From Candidatus Uabimicrobium amorphum (GTDB taxonomy: Bacteria; Planctomycetota; Uabimicrobiia; Uabimicrobiales; Uabimicrobiaceae), in the NCBI RefSeq assembly GCF_009002475.1, contig NZ_AP019860.1, positions 5,532,501-5,596,500 on the forward strand: DNA of 64,000 nt, given 5' to 3'. The notes beneath the pieces were generated by a model. The model ran no database searches and was not told the DNA's origin. It worked only from the letters and a program-made list of their open reading frames with translations. This document shows, in pieces, positions 7,569-16,658 of the stretch (the stretch's first letter is position 1; each line of letters begins with the position of its first letter). Made by a program: the position numbers and the translations under genes.

Positions 7569-10500
7569 ATGAGCGAAAAAACCGCAAATATTTCGGGGCA
7601 GCTGATAGGTATTTTACTATTGGCACTTGCGTGCCTACTCTTTGTTTGCCCCCCAGATCAAAGACCGTTTTTAAATGAAGAATTAAAGAATTACGTTGTA
7701 AATCTCGGATTGGATTTAAAAGGGGGATCTGAACTTTTATACGAAGTAAATCCCCAAGACATTGATCCGACAAAGACAGCCGAAGATGTGATCGGTGCTA
7801 CCATTGCCATTATCAGTGAACGTATCGATAATTCTGGTATCGTAAAAGAACCGCGCGTACAACGCCAGGGACAAAATCGCATTCTCATTCAGCTTCCTGG
7901 TTTGAATAAGCAAGATACCGAAGAAATCAAAAAAGTTATTCAGCGTCTAGGAAATCTAGAGTTGCGCCTTGTTGCTACTCCCGAAGTTGGTGTGGAAGAC
8001 AGAGATGCCAAGGGAAATGTGAAAACAAAAAGGTTGAGCGAGGCTGAAGAACGTTCTAAGTATGACCAAGCAAAGAGCAGAGGAGCGCGTTCTCTCAAAC
8101 TTTACGAGCGCAAACTCGCAAGAAGTGGCTACAAATGGTTCCCAGGTAAAGAAGGTAGCCAAGCGCGCCTTGTATGGATTAAAGATCCATATGGAATTAC
8201 CGGGCAAAGATTAAGTAGAGTAAGTTACGATAGCCTCAACCAAGTAATTAATTTTGCGTTAAAATCAGAGGCAAGTAATGATTTCAAGAAGCTAACTCGC
8301 AGATACAAAAAACAATTTTTGGCAATTATTTTTAACAATGAAGTTATGGCTGCACCACAAATCGAAGATGAAATTCCCGATGGCTCTGGAATTTTACGCG
8401 GCTTTAGCTACGAAGAGGCACAAGAACTCATCAAAACCATGCGTTCTGGTTCTCTAGAGATCCAACCTGAATTGCTACACGAAAACACCATTGGTCCAAG
8501 TTTAGGTGAAGATTCCGTACGCTTGGGTATTCAAGCGGGTATTATTGGACTCGGTATGGTTGTTGGCTTTATCATTCTTTACTACCTTGCCGCAGGTTTT
8601 GTTGCGAGTGTTGCACTACTTTTAAACATTCTGATCGTTTTCGCTATTTTAGTAATTTTCCGCGAAACACTTACCCTACCAGGGATCGCGGGTTTAATAC
8701 TCACCGTAGGTATGAGTATTGATGCGAACATCATTATTTTTGAGAGAATTCGCGAAGAAAAACTCAAACGTTTAAAAGGAAAAGAAGATAAGAAGTTAGA
8801 CAAAGAAGAGCTTCTTGCCGATGTAGAAAGTGGTTTCAAGCAAGCATTTAGTACTATTTTTGATGCAAACCTGACAACTTTCTTGACCGCAGCTATTTTA
8901 TACTTTATTGCTTCTGGAGCTGTTCAAGGATTCGCTTTCACAATGTTGTGGGGTATTGTGGCTAGTTTCTTCACCGCGATATTTGTGACACGTGTACTCT
9001 TGTACTTCCTCATCACCTCAGGCATGGTACGTAGTTTGAGCATGATGCAATTGCTAAAAGACCCTAAATACTCTATCACTACCAAGATGAAGTTGGCAGC
9101 GGTGTGTTCTTTTGTTGTGGTCGCAATTTGTTTGGGCTCTTTCTTCTCCAGTTCCGATCGCATATTCGGTTTGGACCTTCGTGGTGGTGTTTTGGCTCAA
9201 ATTAGTTTGAGTGAACCTTTGCCAACCGACGAAGTACGCTCGCGTTTGCGTGATGATTTCCGCGATGATTTAGAAGTACAGCATATTGTTTCTGATCTTG
9301 ATACAGACGGTAGCAAGGGATGGCACGAGTTTGCAATTCGTTTACCAAGTCTTCACCAAGATGAAATAGACAAAATCAACAAAGAACTAGATGGCGTTTC
9401 TAAAGATATGCGTCTTGTGAGTATTCGTTTGAAGAGAGAGCAAAAAAATCTCATCGAAAAACAACAACAACGCGAAGATGCATTACGTGAAGTTCGTCGT
9501 CTGAAAAGACAAAAAGCGGATAAGAGCGAAATTGACTCTGCTCGCGATCAGGCAAAATATTATCGTGGTAAAGTGGACGACATTCGCAAGAAGTTAGATG
9601 ACTACGAAGCTGAAATGCAAAAAATTCGTACTAAACGTCGTGATTTAGTCGATGACAAGAACACCAAAGCCGGAATCGATGAACTACGCGAACGTATTAA
9701 TGTGAAGTTCAAAAAAGAACTGGCTCCGTTTGCTTTTGGAGAAATTACCACTGTAAAACGCGGTAAGTATCGCAATTTTTACAGCGTACCGGTAAATTTA
9801 CGTACACCTCTTCCGACATCTTTCATTGAAGGTCTATTCGAAACTAAAGATGTTTTTGATCAGGTAGTTGTTTCTGTAAACGACTACAACCTGACATTTA
9901 AAGCTCCTGAAGGAAAAAGCAAAGATGATTTGGTCAAAGAAATCAAAAAACACTTAGCACTTGCGCGTCCAAGTATGGAAGTTCAGACTCTAGAACTAAG
10001 CCAAGAAAGTGGATCATTCTCGACAACTCTTTCCTTTACCACTCTTGCACCAATCGCTGCAGTAAACGATGCCATCGAGAAGTGTAAGTTCGAAAACGTT
10101 TCTTTAAATCCAAAAGGTGTCAAAGAGAACTTGGTTACAAATGTAACACTTCTTGTCGATGTACCAAGCAGTAGTCAATCAGCAGATGAGACAAAGACAT
10201 CCATTGAGGCAAATCTTCGCGAATATTTCAATAACGCCACTTACGAGGAAAAGAAAGTGCACCTTTCTGAACCGTTCCCGAGATTTTCTCAAATTTCTGG
10301 TGTTGTGGCAAAGGCGCAAAAAGCCAAAGCATATCGCGCAATTATTTTGTCGTTGATCTTGGTACTGTTGTACATCGCAGCGCGTTTCCCTAACGGATGG
10401 CGTTTTGGTTTTGGAGCTGTTGTGGCTCTGGCTCACGACGTTGCCATTACTCTTGGTGTGATCGCATTCTTCTCCAATACGGGAATTGTGAATGTCGAGA

Positions 10501-10865
10501 TCAATTTACCGGTAATTGCAGCTCTTCTCACCATCGTTGGTTACTCGCTAAACGATACCATCGTAATTTTCGACCGTCTACGCGAAAACCAAATGAAAGA
10601 AGAAGTTTGGGATCGTTTGGGAATGAAGAAAGTGACCGATGTATTCAACAAGAGTATCAACCAAACACTATCAAGAACACTCTTGACATCATTAACAACA
10701 TTGTTTGTCGTTTGTGTTATATTTGTCTTAAATTATGGACACGGAAGTGTTATGGAAGGTTTTGCGTTTACTCTGATTGTTGGGGTAATCGTTGGTACTT
10801 ATTCCTCTATTTTTGTGGCAAGTTCTACGGTTCTATCTATAGAAGGTAGACAACGCAAGAAGTAG
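7569..10865 (+). CDS. secDF: Fused protein translocase subunit SecDF
   Basis: A 1098-residue fusion of SecD and SecF, which use the proton gradient to help exported proteins leave the Sec channel. The SecD half (residues about 1-500) has LGLDLKGGSELLYEV near residue 47, a periplasmic domain, and membrane signature GMSIDANIIIFERIREE. The SecF half begins near residue 507, has FGLDLRGGVLAQISL, and ends with GYSLNDTIVIFDRLREN. The SecF first periplasmic domain is greatly enlarged: about 385 residues lie between its first two membrane spans, including a strongly charged coiled coil at about 618-717. GAGGA precedes the ATG at a rather long spacing. A clear terminator follows the gene. Confidence 0.97.
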   Translation: MSEKTANISGQLIGILLLALACLLFVCPPDQRPFLNEELKNYVVNLGLDLKGGSELLYEVNPQDIDPTKTAEDVIGATIAIISERIDNSGIVKEPRVQRQGQNRILIQLPGLNKQDTEEIKKVIQRLGNLELRLVATPEVGVEDRDAKGNVKTKRLSEAEERSKYDQAKSRGARSLKLYERKLARSGYKWFPGKEGSQARLVWIKDPYGITGQRLSRVSYDSLNQVINFALKSEASNDFKKLTRRYKKQFLAIIFNNEVMAAPQIEDEIPDGSGILRGFSYEEAQELIKTMRSGSLEIQPELLHENTIGPSLGEDSVRLGIQAGIIGLGMVVGFIILYYLAAGFVASVALLLNILIVFAILVIFRETLTLPGIAGLILTVGMSIDANIIIFERIREEKLKRLKGKEDKKLDKEELLADVESGFKQAFSTIFDANLTTFLTAAILYFIASGAVQGFAFTMLWGIVASFFTAIFVTRVLLYFLITSGMVRSLSMMQLLKDPKYSITTKMKLAAVCSFVVVAICLGSFFSSSDRIFGLDLRGGVLAQISLSEPLPTDEVRSRLRDDFRDDLEVQHIVSDLDTDGSKGWHEFAIRLPSLHQDEIDKINKELDGVSKDMRLVSIRLKREQKNLIEKQQQREDALREVRRLKRQKADKSEIDSARDQAKYYRGKVDDIRKKLDDYEAEMQKIRTKRRDLVDDKNTKAGIDELRERINVKFKKELAPFAFGEITTVKRGKYRNFYSVPVNLRTPLPTSFIEGLFETKDVFDQVVVSVNDYNLTFKAPEGKSKDDLVKEIKKHLALARPSMEVQTLELSQESGSFSTTLSFTTLAPIAAVNDAIEKCKFENVSLNPKGVKENLVTNVTLLVDVPSSSQSADETKTSIEANLREYFNNATYEEKKVHLSEPFPRFSQISGVVAKAQKAKAYRAIILSLILVLLYIAARFPNGWRFGFGAVVALAHDVAITLGVIAFFSNTGIVNVEINLPVIAALLTIVGYSLNDTIVIFDRLRENQMKEEVWDRLGMKKVTDVFNKSINQTLSRTLLTSLTTLFVVCVIFVLNYGHGSVMEGFAFTLIVGVIVGTYSSIFVASSTVLSIEGRQRKK

Positions 10866-10872
10866 ATTTAAC

Positions 10873-10907
10873 AATGCAAAGAACGTATTACACGTTCTTT
10901 GCATTTT
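10873..10907 (+). terminator. Intrinsic terminator of secDF
   Basis: A perfect 14-bp stem (AATGCAAAGAACGT / ACGTTCTTTGCATT) with a 5-nt loop starts 8 bp after the secDF stop. It ends in a short T run. Confidence 0.85.
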
Positions 10908-11135
10908 GCATCGATCATGTTTTTCGAAACTACATATACAAAATGGTTTTGTAAATTTGACTTATGTGCTTGCAACTATACGCTTGAAGTAGTTTTATTT
11001 AAACAGCACAACCATAAGTCGTTGCGCATGATCAGTTCGCAGGAGTATACAACTCCTAAAAAGATAAAGCATGCTATTTTGCATGTTTTACAAAGAGGTG
11101 GCCAGACGTAGTACACACATAGGGAGAGATTAAGA

Positions 11136-11894
11136 ATGTTTTTTACACGGCAGCGAACTACTCTTATATGTGCCATTATCTTTGTGTACGGAATGAATAT
11201 TTTTCTAGATTTTGTCTGTGATGCAGAACCGAGCGTTTCACAACGTGATGTTTCTGTGCAAGAGAATGTTGTTGAAGTAGCAGTAAAGCACCAAGTATTG
11301 CCTCAAAACAACAAAATACATGTAGCAGATAAAATTCAAGTCACAAAAAAATTGTCAGACGCGAAATTAAAACAAGAGCCTCTAAAGAAAAATGTGGCAT
11401 TTGACGTTACACAAGATAATAAAAAAGTTTTTCTTGCCTTAACATCTGAGACGACGAAAAAAGAAACTGTGGCACATACTACTAAAGAAGAATCGGCAAA
11501 AAAAGAAGCAGTCAAAAAAGTAGTAGCAAAAAAAGTAGTAGCAAAAAAAGAAGTAGTCAAAAAAGAAACGAGTAAAAGAGAAAAAGCAACTGTAGAAAAA
11601 GAAACTACAGTGTATGAAAAATACGAAAAGTTCCATATTGTTTCACTTGGTGATAATCTATGGAATATTTCAAAAAGATATTATAAAAAGACGAGTTATC
11701 AAGATATTCAAAGATGTGTTTTTGCTCTAGCAGGAGCGAATCCTCATATACACGATATTGACAAGCTTAATATTGATACGCAGCTTTTTATACCTCTAGC
11801 GAGTAGAGTTAATTTATACTACAAAAAATATCTTTACCAAATTCAACTTTCAAGGCAGATGATGTCTTCGAAAAAAATTACCAAGGCCGAATAG
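11136..11894 (+). CDS. LysM-domain protein with lysine-rich linker
   Basis: A 252-residue protein. Residues about 8-27 are a hydrophobic segment, either an uncleaved anchor or a signal peptide. Residues about 30-165 are a highly charged linker with a repetitive Lys/Val/Ala/Glu tract (KKVVAKKVVAKKEVVKKE). A single LysM-like domain follows at about 168-225 (IVSLGDNLWNISKRYY ... IDTQLFIP). LysM domains bind N-acetylglucosamine polymers such as peptidoglycan. The linker could span the periplasm. AGGGAGA precedes the ATG. It stands alone after the secDF terminator and 82 bp before the microcompartment genes. The enzymatic role, if any, is unknown. Confidence 0.75.
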   Translation: MFFTRQRTTLICAIIFVYGMNIFLDFVCDAEPSVSQRDVSVQENVVEVAVKHQVLPQNNKIHVADKIQVTKKLSDAKLKQEPLKKNVAFDVTQDNKKVFLALTSETTKKETVAHTTKEESAKKEAVKKVVAKKVVAKKEVVKKETSKREKATVEKETTVYEKYEKFHIVSLGDNLWNISKRYYKKTSYQDIQRCVFALAGANPHIHDIDKLNIDTQLFIPLASRVNLYYKKYLYQIQLSRQMMSSKKITKAE

Positions 11895-11976
11895 AGTTTG
11901 ATACTCTAGATTTGCCAAAGCGAACTTAAATTATGAAAACGGATTGTGAAATATTATCTCTTGATGGGAAAAGTTT

Positions 11977-12600
11977 ATGATAGAAATTCGTACTTTCACA
12001 TATATAGATGTACTACAGCCTCAGTTGGCAGCATTTTTTGCGACAGTTTGCCAAGGGTATTTTCCTCTAGAAGAACAAGCTGCCCTTTTGGTTGAAGTAG
12101 CCCCAGGGATTGCAATTAACCGCATTACAGACCGAGCGATGAAAAGAGCGAAGGTCTATCCCGGAATGCAAATTGTTGAGCGTGCGTATGGGATGTTGGA
12201 GCTACACGCTTTTGACCAAGGGGAACTGCGTGCTGCAGGAGATGCGATTCTCGAACACACCAACCAAAGCGAAACGGATCGTCTGGCTCCGCGGATTGTT
12301 TCTTCGGAAATTATTACGGGAGTTGATGGATACCAAGCGATGATCCTTAACCGTATGCGGCATGGACAGTTTATTTTAACAGGAGAAACCCTATACATTT
12401 TAGAGGTTCATCCGGCAGGATATGCGGCTATTGCGGCGAATGAAGCTGAAAAGGCAGCGTCAATTAACCTGCTAGAAATGAGAGCTTTTGGAGCTTTTGG
12501 ACGTCTATATTTGGGTGGAAAAGAATCTGAAATTGAAGAAGCTGTAAAAGCCGTTGAAGCTTGTCTTGCATCCATTAAGGGTAGAGAAAACATTGCATAG
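11977..12600 (+). CDS. Bacterial microcompartment shell protein, tandem-domain (BMC-T type)
   Basis: A 207-residue protein with two BMC-fold halves. The first has ALLVEVAPGIAINRITDRAMK and YGMLELHAFDQGELRAAGDAIL. The second has GETLYILEVHPAGYAAIAANEAEKAA and GAFGRLYLGGKESEIEEAV, the strongly conserved shell signature. Tandem-domain proteins form trimeric pseudohexameric tiles of protein shells that enclose aldehyde-producing pathways. The stop codon is followed at once by the ribosome site of the next gene, an aldehyde dehydrogenase, giving a classic shell-plus-enzyme pair. No hexamer-type or pentamer-type shell gene, nor any upstream pathway enzyme, is visible nearby, so the rest of the shell must be elsewhere or absent. 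Confidence 0.85.
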   Translation: MIEIRTFTYIDVLQPQLAAFFATVCQGYFPLEEQAALLVEVAPGIAINRITDRAMKRAKVYPGMQIVERAYGMLELHAFDQGELRAAGDAILEHTNQSETDRLAPRIVSSEIITGVDGYQAMILNRMRHGQFILTGETLYILEVHPAGYAAIAANEAEKAASINLLEMRAFGAFGRLYLGGKESEIEEAVKAVEACLASIKGRENIA

Positions 12601-12611
12601 GGGGTTTTCTG

Positions 12612-14078
12612 TTGGATAAAGATTTACAATCCGTACAACAAGTTCGCGATTTGCTACATAAAGCAAAAAAAGCCCAGGAAATTCTCGCAGAGTATAGTCA
12701 AGAACAAGTAGATCGTTTGGTGGCGCTCATGGCAGAAAGAGGATTTAATGCAAGCCGTGAGTTAGCCGTCCTAGCACGAGAAGAAAGTGGTCTAGGGCGT
12801 GTCGAAAGCAAGATTGCCAAAAATCAATTTGCGACGCGTGATGTTCACGCATATATTAAAGACATGTGCACCGTGGGTATCATTTCGCAGTGCGAGAAGA
12901 AAAAAGTTTGGGATGTTGCCACACCCAAAGGAGTTGTCGCAGGGATTACCCCAATAACCAATCCCACATCGACGGCATTGTATAAAATGCTTATTAGTAT
13001 CAAGGCACGTTGTGCCATTGTATTCTCTCCTCATCCTCGTTCTGTTGCATGTGTTTCTCGCGCTGTTGAAATTATGCGCAAGGCGATTGATTCTATTGGG
13101 GGACCTGTTGACGCTGTTTCTGTGATTACAACCCCTACACTACAAGCGACACACGAGCTGATGACTCATACCATTACCAGAGTTATTCTCGCCACAGGGG
13201 GGTCGGGCTTAGTAAAAGCTGCGTACTCTTCTGGGAAACCAGCGATAGGTGTTGGACCTGGAAACTGTCCAGCATTTATTGAGAAAACAGCGGACATACG
13301 TCATGCGGTTCGTTGTTTAGTGGTTAGTCAGGGATTTGACTGGGCAACATTATGCTCCTCGGAGCAGTCCATCGTTGTCGAAACACAAATTGCGCAAGAG
13401 TGCATGGCGGAATTAAAAAGACAAAAAGCGCATATTTGTAATGAAGAAGAAATTGGATTACTAGAGCGGTTAATGCCGCCAGGAAGTGCCATAAATCCAG
13501 ATTTAGTGGGACAATCTCCCCAAAAAATAGCCCAAATAGCGGGTTTTGACGTGGCAAAAGATTGTACAATGCTTGTGGCACGTCAATACGGCGTTGGGGA
13601 TTCTTATCCTCTTTCGCGTGAAAAACTAGCGCCCATTCTTTCTTTGTATATCGAAGACAATTGGGAACAAGGCTTTGCTCGGTGTCGCGAAATACTCGAC
13701 TATGGAGGTTTGGGACACACTGTGGCGTTGCATTCTCACGACCAAAAAATTATTTCGCGATTTGCGGTATCACAGCCGGCATGTCGTATTAATGTGAATA
13801 CACCTAGTTCTCAGGGGAGCGTAGGTTTCGCCTCAGGTTTAGCGCCATCAATGACTTTAGGTTGTGGAACACGCGGAGGAAATATTTTTTCGGATAATAT
13901 TTCTCCTAAACACCTGTTAAATATTAAAAGAGTTGCGTATATAAAAGACAATTGGTTGGGGACGTCGCCTTCTCTGGGTATGTTATCTTTAACCGAAAAA
14001 AACACAAAAAGCCATGATCCTTTTGCAAATCGGCAAAATAAATATTTTATTGGCAAACACAACAACCCTCACATTTAA
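12612..14078 (+). CDS. CoA-acylating aldehyde dehydrogenase, microcompartment type
   Basis: A 488-residue NAD-dependent enzyme predicted to convert an aldehyde plus CoA into acyl-CoA (PduP/EutE/AdhE-N class). It shows an ALDH Rossmann region ([46 protein letters not shown]) and catalytic Cys in [11 protein letters not shown]. The N-terminal helix belongs to the core fold, so I see no clear N-terminal encapsulation peptide. The C-terminal about 35 residues extend beyond the fold and could target the shell. The start is TTG at 12612, supported by AGGGGG overlapping the shell gene's stop. Pairing with the shell protein implies a compartment that handles a toxic or volatile aldehyde. The substrate is not identifiable from sequence. 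Confidence 0.88.
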   Translation: MDKDLQSVQQVRDLLHKAKKAQEILAEYSQEQVDRLVALMAERGFNASRELAVLAREESGLGRVESKIAKNQFATRDVHAYIKDMCTVGIISQCEKKKVWDVATPKGVVAGITPITNPTSTALYKMLISIKARCAIVFSPHPRSVACVSRAVEIMRKAIDSIGGPVDAVSVITTPTLQATHELMTHTITRVILATGGSGLVKAAYSSGKPAIGVGPGNCPAFIEKTADIRHAVRCLVVSQGFDWATLCSSEQSIVVETQIAQECMAELKRQKAHICNEEEIGLLERLMPPGSAINPDLVGQSPQKIAQIAGFDVAKDCTMLVARQYGVGDSYPLSREKLAPILSLYIEDNWEQGFARCREILDYGGLGHTVALHSHDQKIISRFAVSQPACRINVNTPSSQGSVGFASGLAPSMTLGCGTRGGNIFSDNISPKHLLNIKRVAYIKDNWLGTSPSLGMLSLTEKNTKSHDPFANRQNKYFIGKHNNPHI

Positions 14079-14412
14079 AACGTTTTAGAACCAACTGTTG
14101 TAATTGTACGAAATTTATTTTTTTCCTAGACGTTCTTTGGCAGGGATGTTAAAGTATATCTTGGCTAGTAGTCTGTTTATGTAACCTTTTAACAAAAGTC
14201 TTTTGATTAACTAGTTTTAAGACACATCATACTTTTATGTTTCATATTACAGATACTTATCACAGCAAACGAAACTCGGTTACGAAACACTATTTGCCCT
14301 TTAAAATGCCTTGCGATTGCAGGTTTTCCAAATATCAACCGTGATAGTATCTACGAACACTAGTTATTCAAAAATCAATTATCTATAATATGTTTATCAA
14401 ACAAGGCAAAAT
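14079..14412. other. Intergenic region, 334 bp
   Basis: AT-rich. A 10-bp palindrome AAAACGTTTT (14077-14086) overlaps the end of the dehydrogenase gene. I see no strong terminator, RNA or reading frame. Confidence 0.6.
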
Positions 14413-15249
14413 TTGAGTATGTATGAATCATATTGGAATCTTTTAGAAAAACCATTTCAAAATATTTCTGATCCTAAGTTTTTATTTTATGGGGAAACAT
14501 ACGAAGAAGCATACATTCGCCTTCTTTACAGTGTTACAGAATCTAAAGGTCTGATGCTTTTAACAGGCGAAGGTGGAAATGGGAAAACGTTTGTTTGTAA
14601 AAATTTTTGTAGAGAGACACGCAAGCAAGGTTATCAAGTTGCATTTATTGCTAACCCTGATTTAGAACCTATAGAATTTTTACAGAGTATTTTAAGTGAG
14701 TTTAAATTAGAATATCGAAACAAATCAAAACTGGAATTATTCAAAGAGTTAGAAAACTTTATCCTTGAGAATGCCAAAAACGGAAGCACTACAATTATTG
14801 TAGTGGATGAAGCTCAGAGTATAAGCAATCAAAAAACGCTAGAAGAACTTTGTGTACTGCTTAATATTGATTGTATTGATCGCATACCTATCAACGTAGT
14901 TTTGGCAGGAAAACCAGAACTGAGTCAAACCGTTCTTCAAGTTTCTTCTCTTCACGAAAGAGTTGGACTTCGTTATCGTTTGCGTCCTTTAAATTTGCAT
15001 GAAACAGGTGAGTACATATTGTTTCGCTTAGACAAATCTGGATGCCAACGCGACATTTTTACAGCAGATGCTGTAAAAGAGGTTTACGAACACACAAATG
15101 GTTTACCACGCAAAATAAACAATATTTGCGATTTAGCTCTATTACTTGGTTATGGTGAGGGCAGCATCGTAGTAGATAAGCATTTAATCAAAAAAGCCGT
15201 TGAGGATTTGAAAGGTAATGTATATTCTGACCGAACGGTGAGTGCCTAA
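14413..15249 (+). CDS. ExeA/GspA-like AAA+ ATPase
   Basis: A 278-residue P-loop ATPase. It opens with the family start YWNLLEKPFQNISDPKFLFY. Walker A is GEGGNGKTF (residues about 55-63) and Walker B is IIVVDEAQ (about 132-139). The sensor/arginine-finger region GLRYRLRPLN and a C-terminal helical domain (TNGLPRKINNICDLAL) follow. Relatives include ExeA and GspA of type II secretion, the XrtA/exosortase-associated ATPase and TniB transposition ATPases. No transposase, secretin or exosortase gene is adjacent, so the partner is unknown. AAGG is spaced for the TTG at 14413. An ATG at 14419 is an alternative start. It sits 64 bp upstream of the disordered-protein gene and may share a transcript with it. 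Confidence 0.85.
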   Translation: MSMYESYWNLLEKPFQNISDPKFLFYGETYEEAYIRLLYSVTESKGLMLLTGEGGNGKTFVCKNFCRETRKQGYQVAFIANPDLEPIEFLQSILSEFKLEYRNKSKLELFKELENFILENAKNGSTTIIVVDEAQSISNQKTLEELCVLLNIDCIDRIPINVVLAGKPELSQTVLQVSSLHERVGLRYRLRPLNLHETGEYILFRLDKSGCQRDIFTADAVKEVYEHTNGLPRKINNICDLALLLGYGEGSIVVDKHLIKKAVEDLKGNVYSDRTVSA

Positions 15250-15313
15250 GTAGTTTAACTACGTGTTTGATAACTTGCTTAAAATTCATAATCAGTAATT
15301 GTAAGGATAGACA

Positions 15314-16195
15314 ATGATTCAATTTTCTAACATTGTCAAAAAATGGCGAGAAAACGACTCTGCGGAAGACGAACAAGCAAAGTTCAATAAAGGCGCCAAA
15401 GAAATTTTGAAAAATGTTTCAGAGAACAGCCTAAAAGATAAGGCTCTCGCTAACCAAAAGTTTTCAAAAGTTCTTGAAAAACTGGATGAAAATTCACAAA
15501 CTACTGAAGAAAAAATCAAAGTACAAGAGCCTCCGAAATCTAAAGAGCCTAAAAAAAATAGAGAAGCTGTGAAATCTAGAGAATCAAGATCTAGAGAAAC
15601 CGCGAAATCCAAAGAACCTGAAAAAACAAAAGAAACTGTAAAAGTAAAAGAAGAGCTTCCTAAACCGGTAGTGAAAAAAGAAGTAAAGACCCAAGATACC
15701 TGGGAAGACGATTTTACAGAAGGTTTATTTGAAGATTATGACTCATCCGAAGTTACTTCAGTGAATATGCCTGACAATGATTTAGAAAACGATCAAGTGA
15801 CTGTAGAAGAGAACGAAGAAGTTGACACTGAATTTGATGACAACGACGAAAATGAATCCTCTACTCACAGTTCTAAATCAAATAATAAAAATTACCGTAA
15901 GCATCATCGCAAAGGTAATCGTGGTAGATACAATCGCGACTACAATAGCAGGCATAAAAAGAGAACTCATAACAACAATTCAAATTCAAATTCGAATTCG
16001 AATTCGCGTTATAAAAAGGATCAAAATAGCGGTGGTGGTGGCGGTGGAGAACATTTGAATATTGAAAGTGTTCTCAAATCTATGAAATCAAGCAATAATA
16101 GTAAAAGCGATCATAATGATCGAAATATAAATAAACGTAATTTTTCACAGAGAAAACATGACAAAGACAAAAAAAGTCGTCATAAATGGGTGTAA
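15314..16195 (+). CDS. Intrinsically disordered charged protein upstream of rplM
   Basis: A 293-residue protein I do not recognise. Almost the whole chain is low complexity: Lys/Glu-rich helix-forming stretches (residues about 1-130), an acidic middle (about 135-190), then a basic Asn/Ser/His/Arg/Gly region with an alternating Asn-Ser run, a hexaglycine and a basic tail ending in SRHKWV. The basic half looks suited to nucleic-acid or ribosome binding, but that is inference. AAGGA precedes the ATG. It is 18 bp from rplM, so it is probably co-transcribed with the ribosomal genes. Only residues 1-30 and the segment EHLNIESVLKSMKSS look capable of fixed structure. Confidence 0.7.
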   Translation: MIQFSNIVKKWRENDSAEDEQAKFNKGAKEILKNVSENSLKDKALANQKFSKVLEKLDENSQTTEEKIKVQEPPKSKEPKKNREAVKSRESRSRETAKSKEPEKTKETVKVKEELPKPVVKKEVKTQDTWEDDFTEGLFEDYDSSEVTSVNMPDNDLENDQVTVEENEEVDTEFDDNDENESSTHSSKSNNKNYRKHHRKGNRGRYNRDYNSRHKKRTHNNNSNSNSNSNSRYKKDQNSGGGGGGEHLNIESVLKSMKSSNNSKSDHNDRNINKRNFSQRKHDKDKKSRHKWV

Positions 16196-16213
16196 TTAAG
16201 GCAGGAAAGAGAT

Positions 16214-16642
16214 ATGCAAAAGTCATACATGGCGAAACCCAGTACTATCACAAAAACATGGTATGAAGTAGATGCCCAAGACCAAGTATTAGGTAGATTG
16301 GCTGGTAAAATAGCCATGGTACTGATGGGAAAACATCGACCAACCTATACTCCACACATTGATACTGGTGATTTTGTTATTGTTACCAATGTTGATAAAG
16401 TAAAGGTGACCGGAAGAAAAGAAGACAACAAGCTATACTATTCCTATTCTGGTTATCCTGGTGGTTTGAAAATACAAAACTTGAGTGAAAAAAGAAAACG
16501 TAAGCCCGAAGAAATTTTAGAGCTAGCTGTACGCAGAATGCTTCCAAAATCAAAATTGGGTCGTCAAATGTTGAAGAAACTCAAATTGTATAGTGGGCCA
16601 GACCACCCACATCAAGCACAAAATCCCAAAGTATTAAAGTAA
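16214..16642 (+). CDS. rplM: 50S ribosomal protein L13
   Basis: 142 residues, the normal size. Signatures seen are TWYEVDAQDQVLGRLAGKIA, LMGKHRPTYTPHIDTGDFVI and GGLKIQNLSEKRKRKPEEIL, with the C-terminal MLPKSKLGRQMLKKLKLYSG. It is an early-assembling protein of the large subunit. Followed 16 bp later by rpsI, the conserved bacterial pair. Confidence 0.98.
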   Translation: MQKSYMAKPSTITKTWYEVDAQDQVLGRLAGKIAMVLMGKHRPTYTPHIDTGDFVIVTNVDKVKVTGRKEDNKLYYSYSGYPGGLKIQNLSEKRKRKPEEILELAVRRMLPKSKLGRQMLKKLKLYSGPDHPHQAQNPKVLK

Positions 16643-16658
16643 TAAAGGTTTTTAAATT

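Noticed and set aside
10397-10849. 150-codon frame inside secDF on the same strand
   Set aside because: Out-of-frame shadow of the conserved SecF membrane region; rich in Cys, Trp and Arg, unlike other proteins here.
14413-15249. TniB-like transposition ATPase, suggesting a Tn7/Tn5053-type mobile element
   Set aside because: No TniA-type transposase, end repeats or cargo boundary is nearby, and the next genes are rplM and rpsI.
15251-15263. GTAGTTTAACTAC palindrome as terminator after the ATPase gene
   Set aside because: The stem is short and AT-rich with no T tract, so read-through to the next gene is more likely.
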